The position numbers were made by a program, and so were the translations under genes. The notes beneath the pieces were generated by a model. The model ran no database searches. It was not told where the DNA came from and was given only the letters and a program-made list of their open reading frames with translations. This document shows, piece by piece, positions 35,886-47,692 of a DNA stretch of 64,000 nucleotides. Source of the DNA: Phytophthora hibernalis. Its lineage: Eukaryota; Oomycota; Peronosporomycetes; Peronosporales; Peronosporaceae. Each line of letters begins with the position of its first letter. The first letter of the stretch is position 1. The stretch spans positions 682,001 to 746,000 of the forward strand of contig JAAKBF010000024.1 in the NCBI GenBank assembly GCA_012656075.1, in the 5' to 3' direction.

Positions 35886-37603
35886 GTGTCTTCTAAGCTT
35901 ACTAATGCTTTGTTATACAGCCTCGAGCATCACGCAGTCCACGTTCAGTGCCGGTTCGAGGCCCGCGTGGCGTCCAACCCCTTCGTTTCTCTGTTGTTTG
36001 TGAGGATTTCGCCCTCAAGTCGTGCTGACGAGTGTTTTTGTATGAACAGGTCTCTGTGGAGTGCCGAGGACAGAAGTCGACTCCTTGCGTCCCGGGAAGC
36101 CTATCTCACCTTCGTGCAAGCTGATAATGAGAAACGCCGTCTGCGTACGTGTACCGACTTATCACAAGAGGATCAAACGAGCTAACATGTTATTTTATTC
36201 GGTTGTTACGTGTCATCTTAACTGTAGCTCCCATGGAGGCTTCGGTGGTGGGGAAACGAGCTCCCTCATTCGATAAAGTGCCCAGATTGGGTCCGCGTAC
36301 GAAGCGTCAGAAGGTGAGCTCGTCGACTGACATCTCGTGCGTGCAGATTCGTTCCGGCCTTGTAGTTCGGCACCCTCGGATTGTGGAGACAGCGACAATG
36401 CAAGTCGAGTCGTTTTCACGATTCGAGCTATCCTGTTCGTCAGTCCATGGCGGCGGGTGTTCGCAAGAGTCTGCTGCGTCCGAATACGGCCGTCCACGCG
36501 GATCAAGGACGCCTAAGTCTGACGAGGTGTTTGACGGCTCGATCTTGGCCAAATGGACTCCGCCACGGACCTCGCGAGATGCGATGCCGTCCGGCTGTGG
36601 AAATTGAACACCGCCTCCAGCCTCACCTTTGTCGGAGACAGAGGCTCCGTGGACGCCTCAATCTGAATGCGATACAGTGGTGGCGTCGCAGTCTTCCACG
36701 GTATTTCCGTGGACCCCAGTCCAATTTGCACCCCGCGGTCGAAGCGTCTGTCGGACATTCCCAAGACGCATCCAGGATAGGTGCCAGTGTGTTTTGCCGA
36801 CGCCTTCGAGTCACACGATTACGACTCGGGGGCGTTGGAAATGATCGCTGCGCTGAAGCGAAGATCGTCCGCGGCTGTCTCGAAGACGAGACCACCACCT
36901 TCATGCGTTCGTGACGGCCCGTCGTGTACAGTGTGCGCGGAAGTATAGATTCCGGAGGAATGGACGGCGGGTGTTTCTTTCATGCGGCAGCAACTGAACC
37001 CCGCAATTGGAAGTTTCCGGTCGTTAGCCTGGGCCTTCGGGATGGCGCAGAATGTGGTTGCGAAGAGCAATGCATAGCAACATCCTGTCTAAACGCGAGG
37101 GAGGGTCGCTTTTGCAGCGAGAGTAACTGCGCCTTCGGAGGTGTATGCGGCAATTTGTTGCAGGAAATTCCCGCGCTCGCCATCGCCAGAAACTCCCGTT
37201 CGGGTACGCGAGGATTAGTTTCAAGTCGTCCATCCCTGTGGGCGAGAGTATCGGGCCGTACTTGGGCCGGATTGGTTTTTGGGCCGCCTTGTTGTAATGG
37301 ACCGGTCAACGACGGTTTCAGGATGGACCTGGAAACGCGAACAACTGGAAACAAACACGTGGGAATCGATACTCTGCAGTCCGGAGGAACCCTGCGAATG
37401 ATGAAGCACGCCTGTCACTCGACGGCAAGGTTCCATGAGGTGCAAGCCGACCGCGACCTTACCGTCGTCGCAGTCACAGATTGAGATGTGGCTGCAGGCA
37501 AGCAGGTCACCTTGTCGTACGGTAATAGACTCTATGTTTGACGCTGTGGATGGGTCGGATGTCAGCACTGCGAGATCCAGCATCTACCCGATGTGAAGAA
37601 GAC
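35886..37603 (+). pseudogene. SET-domain protein (histone methyltransferase type), degraded
   Basis: The C-terminal half is clear: a cysteine-rich pre-SET region (CGCEEQCIATSCLNAREGRF, then CAFGGVCGN, about 37055-37155), SET core pieces (TTGNKHVGIDTLQSGG, LRMMKHACHSTARFHEV, LTVVAVTD) and, after a TGA at 37482-37484, the SET end (VTLSYGNRLYV) with a post-SET-like CGWVGCQHC. Upstream, a putative exon (LWSAEDRSRLLASREAYL) joins across a GT-AG intron at 36145-36227 to MEASVVGKRAP (36233). Frame breaks occur between 36600 and 36924 and in the core (YTG region). Chromatin role inferred from the domain; this copy is dead. Confidence 0.65.
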
Positions 37604-37967
37604 CGGTCTTCTTTGCCGTGTCTAACCAAAGACCAAATCAGTCCTCACCGGCAGCACAAAGTACGATGGGTACATTTCAATATGTATTCATCTCTTGTCG
37701 AGGTTTTATTTTACATAATCGATGTAAGTAGTTCACACACAAGGTTTTTTTCTTTAAATCTCCAGGCCCCCTTTCCCTCCTCCCCTCACACTTCGATCTT
37801 CCTGCAGAGTCGGAGACCCTCGTATAAGAACTGCGTTTTATGATAATGGCGGGGGTAACGCCTATTGCACGTCCCTACGTATTCAGCGCTTTGATCTATG
37901 ACTATCTTTCTGGCGTTGAGTGTGTGAATGTTAATAGCGAGGCCGGCGTCAAGGGTATAATAACTAC
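37604..37967. other. No gene recognised
   Basis: Spacer before the DUF6818-like gene. If that gene belongs to a transposon, the left terminus should lie here, but none was found by eye. Confidence 0.4.
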
Positions 37968-39418
37968 ACGGTGCCAGATCAGATGCTGTTGTGCCAACTG
38001 ACAGAGCGAGTCCTCCCACTCGGACGCAATATGTGGGAGCAGGTCACTGTCCAATACAACACCAACCGTAACCGGAACACATCCGAGAGAGACTTTGAGT
38101 CTCTTCGGCACAAGTTCAAAAAATTGTGCACGCGGCCTAAACCGACTGGGGTGCGAGATTCCCGTAGCTCCGGAACCTATGTCTGAGCCAAGGAAATCCA
38201 GATGAAGATCGAAGCAGAGGGCGGCGTTCACACCTCTCATGATGGGCAGGCTGAAGGTGAAGATGACGCCGCTCTGGAAGAAGAAGTAGACGCTGTCTTG
38301 AACGAGGGTCGGACTGTGGAGCGTGGCGTAGCAGCATCGGCTACGACCATGGTCCATGCAGCCGAAGAGCATCTCATGACATTGAAGTTGGAAAGTAGTT
38401 CCTCTCACGCAGAGGTACATGCCTTCCACGCCAAACGCACAAGTGGATGGTGTAATCTTCACCAGGTCGGGAGGCATTGACAACAATATGGCCCCAGCCT
38501 ATCATCTATCGGACAACGACTTTTCTAGCGACAAAGGTGCGGATCTCGGAGAAGCAGATACCGATTCGACAGAAGAAGTGGAGACGTCTGCTGGGAGGGG
38601 GACACAAACAGGAAAATCGCCTCCTTCAGCGTCCGGTGACCCCGATCTGCAGACAAGTGTAGGCCGAGCTATCCAGACGTCCAACCGAGGCCAATCCATT
38701 CGTGAGACTCCTCGCTTGTCTACGCCAAACGAATCGACCCCACCATCAAATAGGCCAGGAGGGCGGACACCTCTCCGCAATGCCGATGCCCGCGAAGTCG
38801 ACAACTATCAGAACCTGAAAGTAGCGAGCAATCGCTTGGGAGGGCAAGACCTACGCGTGTTCTGTGGCCACTTGCATACCATGGCGCAAAGCTCCCTGAA
38901 TCAAAACAGGAAACGTTCTCCGTCGGAGGGGCAAAGACGGACGGGTCTTCTTCCAACACCTCCTTCGCGAAGACGAAGCGCATCCGCGCAAAGATTTGAC
39001 GAATCTTAGAAAGAGATTGATGCTGACGAGCAGAAGCAGTCCAGCGTGAGAAGCAAGCTCATCGGAATGCTTCTGCTGTTCCAGAAGGACGTGACCATAG
39101 AACAGAGGCAGAAGATCGACGGTGGCGGGATAAGGGGAGAAGAGACTTAAAGCAGAAAAGAGGGAACGCCTGGAGAGAGAGCAGATCCGTCGCGAAGAGA
39201 TTGAAGCGGCGGTAAAAAGACGCCAAGACGAAACACAGACAGCCAGATAGCTGCGCGACGAACAACGCCGCATCGAAGCCGCTCACGAGGCTAAGTTGGA
39301 GCAGGAATGTGAAGAGAACAAGCGCCTCTTTGAAGAGAGGATCGGGCTCGATCGCGCAGAAGGAAGACAGCGCCACGAACAAATGATGATGGTGCTGACT
39401 AACCTACAGAGGAAGTAA
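37968..39418 (+). pseudogene. DUF6818-like protein with C-terminal coiled coil, frameshifted
   Basis: N-terminal Myb/SANT-like module: LTERVLPLGRNMWEQVTVQY and FESLRHKFKKLCTRPKPTG (37971-38150), a stop, then AKEIQMKIEAEGG and acidic repeats in the next frame (38180-38330). The middle is serine/proline-rich (38419-39009). The tail is a long charged helix (REEIEAAVKRRQDE, LEQECEENKRLFEER) ending MMMVLTNLQRK at a TAA at 39416-39418. Several frameshifts. It converges on a Harbinger transposase relic whose stop is 5 bp away, an arrangement like that inside the element at 23474. Confidence 0.65.
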
Positions 39419-39423
39419 GGCGC

Positions 39424-40965
39424 TTAGCTCGGAAAAACGTTTGAGTATATTAAATTGTAATCGGTTCTCCTGTTGTCTTGTCTTTCATACACGAATGTTG
39501 TGCGAATCTGACTAACCTCGACGGTCCGAACTCTATCGTTCGCTAACCTAAACAGGTTGTCGAGACGAAGAATCCTCTTGTCCTTGTCGTACGGGAGAGG
39601 ATGCAACAAGTCAATGGAGCCCATCCCCCACTTGACACTCTGGCGTATGAACGTGATGGCACCCGACTTCCGCTAGGCCGCAGCACGAACGAATGGAACG
39701 AGGCGACCCAGATCGACCTCCTTCAACGGCGTCATTATCTGCCTTATCATATTCCACAGGGAAGGCGCTATCCGCAATCACACCCTAGCGAATATCAGGG
39801 TTTATCACGGGGTCTACAAGCTTTTCACGAAAGTCTAGGCTAGTGTCGGAGTAATTCCAGCTGCCGGGGCAGTTGTGCTTGCTCCACACAATTAACCCGT
39901 CTGTACTGAAACATAGAGTTCCCGTCACGTACACAGCGTGAAGCCACCCGTTATCATAAGCATTTTGAAGGTCTCGATGAGGTGGCTCTGAACCTGCATC
40001 AAGACCATCACCACGCGTTAGTTAGTCACAGCATACTATCATAAAGAACGTAAATGTACTGTGACTCACGCTATAATTTTTTACCATCAATGAACCCCAC
40101 GCAAACGGAAGCAGAGGCTCTATCGCGGCAGTAAGATGCCCGAGAACCTTCTGCCGAGTCAACGTCGGCCACACTCCTGGCATGAGAGAATCCCGCCAAG
40201 GCTTCTTTCATCGCGTCTTCGGCGGCATTTAGGACACGACTTAGCGTGGAATGAAGCACGCCGAACAGACCGCACAGCGACTTGTCGTGCATGGCCCCCA
40301 CGTAGAAGGCCATAAACAACCCTAGAACTTGGTGATGGTGCTGCAATTTTGCTCGGTCGACCACCACCAGCGCGATATCCAGGAATTCAATAGAACAAAG
40401 AGAAGTGGTCCAACAACCGCTGGAAGGATTGTCTGTCCCAAAACAGTACGAGTACACGATGATAAGGTCAGACACGATGGTAGATAACGCTGCAATATAA
40501 ATATACACACCGACAGAGAAGAGTGATGTCTAGAAAGTTCTCATCGGAACCAAAATGCCATAGATACATCCAGGGGCGACGTCCGGCCGCGGCAGGCAGG
40601 TAGTGTCGGATGCAGACGATACGGGTGTCTTCGACCCGCTTTAGCTCTTCCTTCACGCGTCGACATAGATATTTAAGAGTCGGGAACGCTCGCCGGCGCT
40701 TGCCAGATAGAATGACCGCCAGTATTAGCAACTTCGCTTCCAGCATCTTAGACGACACTTTGCGGATAGCGACTGCGTCGCAGCTGCGATCCAGCGCGCA
40801 GAATATCGAAGGCCCATGGGGATGCGAAGGGAACGGGATCCTGACGTGGTTGCCGCGAAGGGTGCGAGATGTGTTTTCGCACTTCATGCAATCTTTACAT
40901 TTAGTGATATTTTTGGAAAGTTCGTCTAGTCTAGATATGTCCAGATTCATTCGACATACAATCAC
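39424..40965 (-). pseudogene. PIF/Harbinger-type transposase relic
   Basis: Minus strand. The N-terminal part has RRRAFPTLKYLCRRVKEELK and WHFGSDENFLDIT (40790-40530), then HHHQVLGLFMAFYVGAMHDK and LCGLFGVLHSTLSRVLNAAE (40330-40220) and FIDGKKL with the first catalytic Asp (about 40080), followed by a stop. Between 40070 and 39640 the sequence is badly shifted. The C-terminus is recognisable again (KWGMGSIDLLHPLPYDKDKR, SQIRTTF; 39624-39480). Inactive. Confidence 0.7.
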
Positions 40966-41564
40966 CAGATGCTGTGGGACACAACTATCTGACCAGATGA
41001 AACTATTGATTGCGGTTTTAGACGTCAGTTTCCGGGACGTCCTGTTTTATGCGAGATAAAAGCTGACCAGATAAGGATAAAGAGGGGTATAAAACGAAGA
41101 GGCACTAAACCGTTTTATGTAGGTTTTGGCAGGCACCCAGTGGTGGAATATGACAGCACTTTGGCAATAGAACCAACTATAATCTGATGCCCACTGACGT
41201 AATTCATCTGCTGGATGCAATGCTAAAATTATAATTATATGCCGTTTTAAACTTCGCACAATACAAGCTTGGCATTGATTAAAAACACCACCGCGACTTC
41301 GCATGGAACAGCTCTGGATGTTTACCTTTGTGCTCAGCAATCGAAGTTTCAAAGTGAGCGAGTGTTTATATAAATGGAATTCGTCGTGCAGAATTCATTT
41401 CATGTATGACATTAAAAAATGATGATGAAATTTTTTAAATAATTATAATAGCTTAGGTATTTGTGTTTCCGATTTGCTTACCGAATTTAATTTAAACTCT
41501 AGTAACCAATTAATTCTGAGATAGAACGAAAGTTGCTATACAGCCCAAACAGGATTAATTCCTT
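40966..41564. other. No gene recognised
   Basis: Spacer. No coding homology or clear repeat seen. Confidence 0.5.
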
Positions 41565-41768
41565 GGTCCGGTACACACCAGTATGTGTCGATGCCTATCT
41601 GCCTCCCAGGAGGTGGTCCGGTATACACCGGTACACACCGGTATGTGTCGGTGCCAATCTGCCTCCCCAGGAGACTTATTCGTGTGGTCCGGTACACACC
41701 GGTACACACCGGTATATGTCGGTGCCGATCTGCCTCCCCAGGAGGCTTATTCGTGTGGTCCGGTATAC
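41565..41768 (+). repeat. Short tandem-repeat block, 50-72-bp units
   Basis: Units starting GGTCCGGTA at 41565, 41615, 41686 and 41758, each with ACACCGGTA and GTCGGTGCC..TCTGCCTCCC blocks. The open frames across it are a by-product of the repetition. Confidence 0.85.
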
Positions 41769-42240
41769 CAGAAGTCGCTGGATCCGAACCCCATCTCCCT
41801 CGTGTGCGACTTTGGGGTCGGTTCGGATATTCGTCGCGCGTCCATTGAACTGCCGCTATCCCCGCAGCTCTCGGCTACTCGTCTCGCAGATCTTGTGGAT
41901 CTTTCGCCTGGTTCTGCCACCACCTCAATCGCTGTTATTCATGCCTTGGGTTCTCTGAAGCATGTTGTCACCAGGAAGGAAAACAGATCGGGAAGCGGGA
42001 TCTCCTTCTGGTAGACGATTCCGGGTACAGCATGGTGTGCACGACGTGGGGCCAGCTCGCGCGCGACAGCGAGGATATCTCCAAGGGCGCGATCGTTGTC
42101 GTTAGAAATATCTTGCTATCCGATTACAATAACCAGCGCTCGGCGTCAATTGGCGCCGGATATCCGCGCTCCTTCAAGAGCCTGCCATTGTCCGCGCGGA
42201 CCAACTGCGCGAGTGGTACGACAGCTTAGCGCCCGCTCAA
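41769..42240 (+). pseudogene. RPA1-like (replication protein A large subunit) OB-fold fragment
   Basis: LSATRLADLVDLSPGSATTS, then LKHVVTRKENRSGSGISFW, a stop, and in another frame DDSGYSMVCTTWGQLARDSE, SKGAIVVVRNILLSDYNNQR and LREWYDS follow the order of the single-stranded-DNA-binding OB fold B of RPA1. There is no N-terminal or C-terminal domain, so only a fragment is present. It could be a host gene scrap or RPA1-like cargo of a Helitron. Confidence 0.55.
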
Positions 42241-42430
42241 CCGTTCCGCCCCTGACCTTGAACTGAGACTCACTTCCGGGTCCGTTGGCGTCCCATCTAA
42301 TCTCAATACACTTCCTTTTGGCTTTCTGTTTCCTATGCGAAGCCCTCGTTTAGAAATTGTGAATCGAACGATACTCAGCAGAAAAGGGTTGTAGCTATTA
42401 TAGATGCTGGGTTGAAATAGTGTTATCGGC

Positions 42431-42484
42431 ATTGTGCTTTGCATATATTTTGGCAAAAAGCTCGATAAAAGTCTATTAAATTAG
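42431..42484 (+). repeat. Dispersed repeat, partner of 21657-21711
   Basis: See 21657-21711. It ends shortly before the Copia RT relic. Confidence 0.7.
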
Positions 42485-42539
42485 GCGCAGTAGAACGGGG
42501 CTGACAAGTCCTACAGTTTAACGTCAAGACACCGTTCTT

Positions 42540-43240
42540 TTACGATATACTAAGAGTGTGCATCTTTATGGAACAGCCCGTAGGTTTTGAAGAAACTGGA
42601 GGCCAGAAGGTTTGCCAGTTGCTGAAGTCATTGTACAGCTTGAAGCAAGCACCTGCGGTGTGGAACAAGACGCTGCACAAGCTTCGGGCGCAGCTTGGTT
42701 TTACACGCATGGATATTGACTATGGATTCCACGCGATGTACGGCGCTAACAACGAAGTGTGTATGAATCTTGAAATAGACCAAATCCGGTGGTTAGTCCT
42801 TCTTTTCCAGTCCGTGATAGGTTTCAGAGGTGCACATCAAAGATACAAAAATTGACTCTTCAGTACTTGGTGTCTGGCTCGCGGTCAGACATTGGACACG
42901 CTGTGCACCATCTTGACAAGTACCTGGCATGCTTCGAGCACCCGCACTACAGTCAGCGAGTCTTACGATATCTCAAGCAGACAGTAGTCATGCCCTCTTT
43001 ACGATCCAGATGATGCGAAGTCGCTTTCTGTATACATCACATTCTTAGACGGCAATGTTATATCATATGCTCATATGGATCCCGGAAGCAGGGGGACACA
43101 GTCTAGTACTGAGGCTGAGTATATAGCAATGAATGAAGGAGTCAAGGATATCCTGCGGCTGGATGGACTACTAGAAGAACTGCGGTGGCCTGTGACCACA
43201 CCGCTAATGTGTGGTGATAACCAAGCCAGAGGTCGGAATT
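42540..43240 (+). pseudogene. Copia RT/RNase H relic
   Basis: Plus strand. EQPVGFEETGGQKVCQLLKS and LYSLKQAPAVWNKTLHKL (42570-42690) are RT; GSRSDIGHAVHHLDKYLACF and QRVLRYLKQTV (about 42880-42990) precede RNase H; SSTEAEYIAMNEGVKDILRL (about 43107) is RNase H. The YVDD box is missing, so internal deletions have occurred. Confidence 0.8.
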
Positions 43241-43407
43241 AAATCGAACAATACAATAATTAATTGAGTTTTCCAATAAAAATATGTATTACAGCAACGG
43301 ACAGAATGCAACTGCCAGCTCTGTTTGAACAGAGGTACAATGCCATTGGATAAAAATATCATTGACGATTTGAGTTTATCTAAAATTTACACACAAACTG
43401 AGGCAAA

Positions 43408-44869
43408 CTAAGGAGGCAGCTGTATTTTGCTAAAAATTAGTAAGAAGAGCTTTGTTAAACGACTTGATGATCGTCTCTCGCTCAATTGCGTCCCACGCCT
43501 TGATCGTTCGCTTGATCGTCTCAAGCGCTTGTCCTTGGCGGTCTTCTTTGCACGTTTCTCTCCATCTCGCAGTGGTGATGGTCGTTCTAGCATCCAAAGC
43601 GCCTTCAGCTTGGATTTCAACGGCCCCATCACGCCAACATCCATAGGCTGGCATACAGAGGTCGAATTTTTGGGTAGTCGCTGGAGGATGGTTAACATCT
43701 CGTCTGCTAGAACGTCCTCTGACTCCTCAGACACATGACAGTCGAGGTTGTCAACTAGCAGAAGCGAGGGGCCAGATATGTGCCAGTACAGAAAGGAGCG
43801 CAGGTAAAACAACCACACGCGCGAATCCATCCATGCCTCTTTTGCACTGTATAGACGTGCCCTCTATCACAGTATTTAAGAGCACAGTTAGAATATCAAT
43901 CATGAAAATGTAGCCATGTATGAATACATATCTTTTGGGTAGGTTTGGAGCTCGCTCTGCTCGATTGTACCTCCCGGTTCGCCACGAACGATAAAGAGGA
44001 GAGGCAGCTTCCTACCGTCGGCACAAATTGTACAGACGGCGGTCAGTCGCGCCGAATGCTTCTGCTCCGCTGTAATAGATGCGGACTTACCTCTATCTGA
44101 TAGCACGGTATACGGTGGAGTGTCATAGTAAATGCCTGTCTCGTCGGTATTGTACGCCTCACTGGCGTCGAACACACTGTATCTCTTCTTAAATGACTGA
44201 GAAACTCATCTCGAACGACAATAAGGTCCGATAGCTTCTCCTGTACAGTGTAAGAGCAATATCACAATTAAATAGCACCATTAATACATTTATATGCCCA
44301 ATACGACACTACAGCGTCAAAGCCTACAATTGAAGAGCATTTTGCCTTGAGTTCACTGGGCGTACGCTGAACGAAGCCATGTCGATAAGCGAAGCGACAA
44401 AGTAGCCGAAGCAGCGACTCGTACGCTGTCGCTGTGTCCTTCTTCCCCTGAATGTAGCTTTCAAGCCAATCTGGATACACGTCTCGTACGAAGCTCGCCA
44501 TGGTTTTGGCTGTGACCACCTCGCTGTCACGGCGGGTGTCCTTCACGAATGTTATCAACTCGATTCCAAAGGGAACAAGCTCACGCCGTCCAGGGGTGCG
44601 GGACAGCGTTTTCTCGCTCCCTTTGTAGCCGAATATGACGTCGGCAGACTTGCGCCAATCGTTGAGCGTCCATCGGGGATTCCTTGCGTCCTGGCCGCCT
44701 CTCGCTCACTCATGCCCTCCGTCGCGCGAAGCACCGCTCTCTTCTTCTTCATGCTGTAGTGCTTGCGATGTTGTTTGCCTGTACTAATCTGCGCACTTAT
44801 TGCCTGCAGGGTCACTACCGAGGCGCTGGCTTCATCTGGGGGCTCTTCGATGCTGCTGGCTGCCTCCAT
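43408..44869 (-). pseudogene. pogo/Tigger-type (DDE_1) transposase, frameshifted
   Basis: Starts at 44869 (MEAASSIEEPPDEASA) with a helix-turn-helix-like region (YSMKKKRAVLRATEGMSERE). A middle frame covers 44558-44268. The catalytic part begins AYNTDETGIYYDTPP (first D, about 44150), then LLLVDNLDCHVSEES (second D, about 43740) and TSVCQPMDVGVMGPLKSKLK (third D, about 43640). Ends at 43408. It belongs to the Tc1/mariner superfamily, CENP-B/pogo branch. At least three frame changes; terminal repeats not identified. Confidence 0.8.
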
Positions 44870-46165
44870 TTTACCGACTGATAGCCACTGAATTGATTTC
44901 GGAGCCTGTGTGATGATTGGTAGAAAAAACGTAAAAAGCAAAAACTAATTGGCGGATTTAGGGACAATACGCAGTGTCTATGTTTCGAATCAGAGGGGTG
45001 GCAGTTAGCTTGGCGGCAGTTGCATTCTGTCCGTTGCTGTATTGGGTCGTCGATTCCAATCCAATATTATATTGCCACGCTGGAGTACAGCCCGCCGGTT
45101 TGGTCGTTCCGGCCAGGCATTCAGCCAAGGCAACGCAACCCATGTTCTCTCATTCCTTCTATCTACCCACGAGAGTTACGAGAGCCCTCGTCAAGATGAC
45201 GCTGACCTGTGAGCGTACACACGGCCAGTAGCGTCTCTAAAGAATGACCGTAACGCGACGCACCAGTTTGCCACACAGCTCAAGGGCAAGGGCAGATCCG
45301 CCAAGGTCACTCAGGATACGTTGCATACGAGTACAAGAAGAGGTAGAGTGTCATTATCTCTGTGCGAAATTAACTCGAGCTCCTTCTGTGTGTATTTTAG
45401 ACAGTAAAATATGTACAAACAGTGGGAAACTGTGTTTGGGTGGGCGTGCTGCTTAGTGACAGCCTCCTCCATGTTTCCAGTGAGAAGATTGATGCAAGTT
45501 CCTACCCCAGGCAGACTTGACCGATCGCCAAATATAGCTGGGATTCACAAAAGATCAAATATTTCTAAACTGTTCGATAGTGGAAGAGCTTCTATTGGTC
45601 ATAAATGTTCAATTGAGACATTTGATTGGCTGATTGAAAATACAATATTCACAGCTTAAAATCTTGTGTCCCAAAACGAATTTTCCGGTACAATTGCAAT
45701 TCCGCAAATATTTATTCCGAGCCCTGGATTATTATCATGCGTCCGTTGACCCTATCCAAATTGGATAGGGTCCGTTATTATAGGGCACTCTTGTGCTCAC
45801 GCGTGAGTCACGCCCATCATTCGCTTGCAATTCTTCAAAGTTTTTTCGTGTTAATACTTAGAGATACTTCAAACTAATCAGCACCCGGTGTACATACATG
45901 TACAGTATACCTTTTCATGGTGGTGACTACACTGTCGCCAAAGGACCCATTTGCACGCCGCCTTCGCCAATGTCGGAATGAAATTGCACGCGACGGTTGC
46001 ACGCCATCATCCTGAATGTCGTGGCGTCGTGCTTATCCAGCGCAACAAAGCCGTGACCGACGGCGTGCATCATCTCGGCTCGTCCCTCCCTCCTGCCTCT
46101 CCTCTGCCCAAAAGCTCACGACGCCTTTGTCAACTGTCGCAGTCGCCGTCTTGAGCTCATCGACA
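44870..46165. other. Intergenic, no gene recognised
   Basis: Boundary between the transposon-rich part and the START/FYVE-like cluster. Small open frames (44974-45231, 45411-45659) show no domain. Confidence 0.5.
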
Positions 46166-47495
46166 ATGGTCAAGTCCAAGCTGCCGCCCAATGTGTTTCC
46201 ACCGCTTCAACTGTCGCCGTCCGAAATGCAGGCAATCGTGACCTACACGGACGAGTTGGTATCGGAGACTCTGACCGCCAGTGACAAGTTCATCGCTCAC
46301 CACCGCAAGTTCAACCCCGAACGCTGGAAGTACGTCAAGACGAAAGACCAACTGCACGTATACCGTTCCCGTCGACGCAAAACTTCCTCCTCCATGGAAC
46401 TTCTATCAGATTTGAGTAGTGGAAGCAGCTTCGCCTCATCGGACGGTATTGGTGCATCGCAGAGTATGAGTTCGGGTGCCAATAGAAGCCACCGTCACGA
46501 CTCCGACTACCTCACGGATGGTTCGTTGTTAGCACGCGCGCGACCTCAACGGGTTCCTTTACTGGTTATCACGGGCAAAATGGAAGGTACCGTCGAAGAC
46601 GCAGCGTTCGGAGCTCAAGCAGACAACGAAGCTCGCTGGAGACTTCGAGACGCCTACATTGGCGACGAGTATGCTGATCAGAAGATCCTCGCGACCATCA
46701 AAAGTCCGAGTATGGATGACCCGTTCCGGTTCCTTGGGGTCAAATGGGCCACCAAGGTGCTGGGCACGTTCATGACCCAACGTGACATGGTGTACATCGA
46801 GTCCATTGGCATGACACGCGACTCGAACGGAGAACTGGTTACCTATATCCTCATGCACAGCTACGCAGTAGACCGTGTACCGGAGTTGTCCGAGTTCAAC
46901 GTCATCCGCGCGCGGGTTTCGTCGTGCTTTATACTGCGCACACACTCGGACAGAACGGTCGAAGTCTTCTGCCGAGCGTTCAGCGACATGGGCGGAGATT
47001 TGACGGACAAAGTCACCATTAACTTCTTCGCGGAGACCGTGCTAGCGGTCGGTGGGTTGGTGGAATGTGCGTACGTCAAGAAGCTCAAGTGGCAGATGAC
47101 GGCTCGAGAACGTGAAGCTCGGGAGCACGCGACGACTCTGGCTGCGCAGGCACATTCGCCCACACACTGCACCACTCGTTGAGCAGGTTCGCGCGCATGA
47201 TTCAGACGGGAGCAGCTTGTCAAGTTTGCCGTCGAGTCTTCTGTAACAAGTGTACTGTCACCAAAAGGTCGGTGTCGACTTTGGCAACGCCGGTGGCATC
47301 ACGGCGAAGAACATGGACTTTTGCAAAGAATGCTTTACGCTCGCCACGAAGCTGTCGGCGTGGAGTGTGGCTCTGGAAACGGTGCCGGAGGACATGTGTC
47401 AGATGGGTCACAGTACGCTTTCCGCAACCAAATCGCTGTCCAAGTCGTCGTCCAAGTCTTTGTCGAAGTCGATGTCCATGTTGAGTTCCAGCTAA
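46166..47495 (+). pseudogene. START-like/FYVE-like zinc-finger protein, two frameshifts near the finger
   Basis: The ATG at 46166 (MVKSKLPPNVFPPLQLSPSE) matches paralogue N-termini. The START-like region is intact: GKMEGTVEDAAFGAQADNEA, DPFRFLGVKWATK, YIESIGMTRDSNGE, VEVFCRAFSDMGGD and CAYVKKLKW. The frame ends at 47182. The finger continues in two further frames: CQVCRRVFCNKC (about 47219-47254) and NMDFCKEC (about 47312), with one base apparently missing at ACCAAAAGGTC. The second Cys of the first pair is not visible at the first break. A Ser/Lys-rich tail closes the protein. Confidence 0.8.
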
Positions 47496-47580
47496 CTACA
47501 ACAACAGCATCAAGACGTTTGCAGTAGATAATTATGATGGTCAAGTGTCCAAAGTGCGTAAATCAAAGAACAAGCTGCTC

Positions 47581-47692
47581 AGTCGATTTATTGATGAAAT
47601 TCATCGTCTTTGCCTTGATCTGTTCGCTTGCTGCTCAGTCGATTTATTGTTGAAATTCATCGTCTTCGCCTTGATCTGTTCGCTTGCTGCTC
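47581..47692 (-). repeat. 56-bp tandem duplication at the 3' end of the JMJD7-like gene
   Basis: 47581-47636 and 47637-47692 are two copies with only two differences. The second contains the codons for the last residues (KRTDQGEDDEFQQ) and the stop of the JMJD7-like gene; the first is a duplicate now downstream of the stop. Confidence 0.9.

Noticed and set aside
36381..36914. 177-codon plus-strand open frame
   Set aside because: Basic, arginine-rich low-complexity translation overlapping the SET relic in another frame; no family match.
41565..41768. CRISPR-like spaced repeats
   Set aside because: Units are contiguous tandem copies of unequal length without unique spacers, and the organism is eukaryotic.
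41533..42014. Overlapping 140-codon open frames on the plus strand
   Set aside because: Created by translation of the tandem-repeat block in three frames; only the part after 41769 resembles a protein family.
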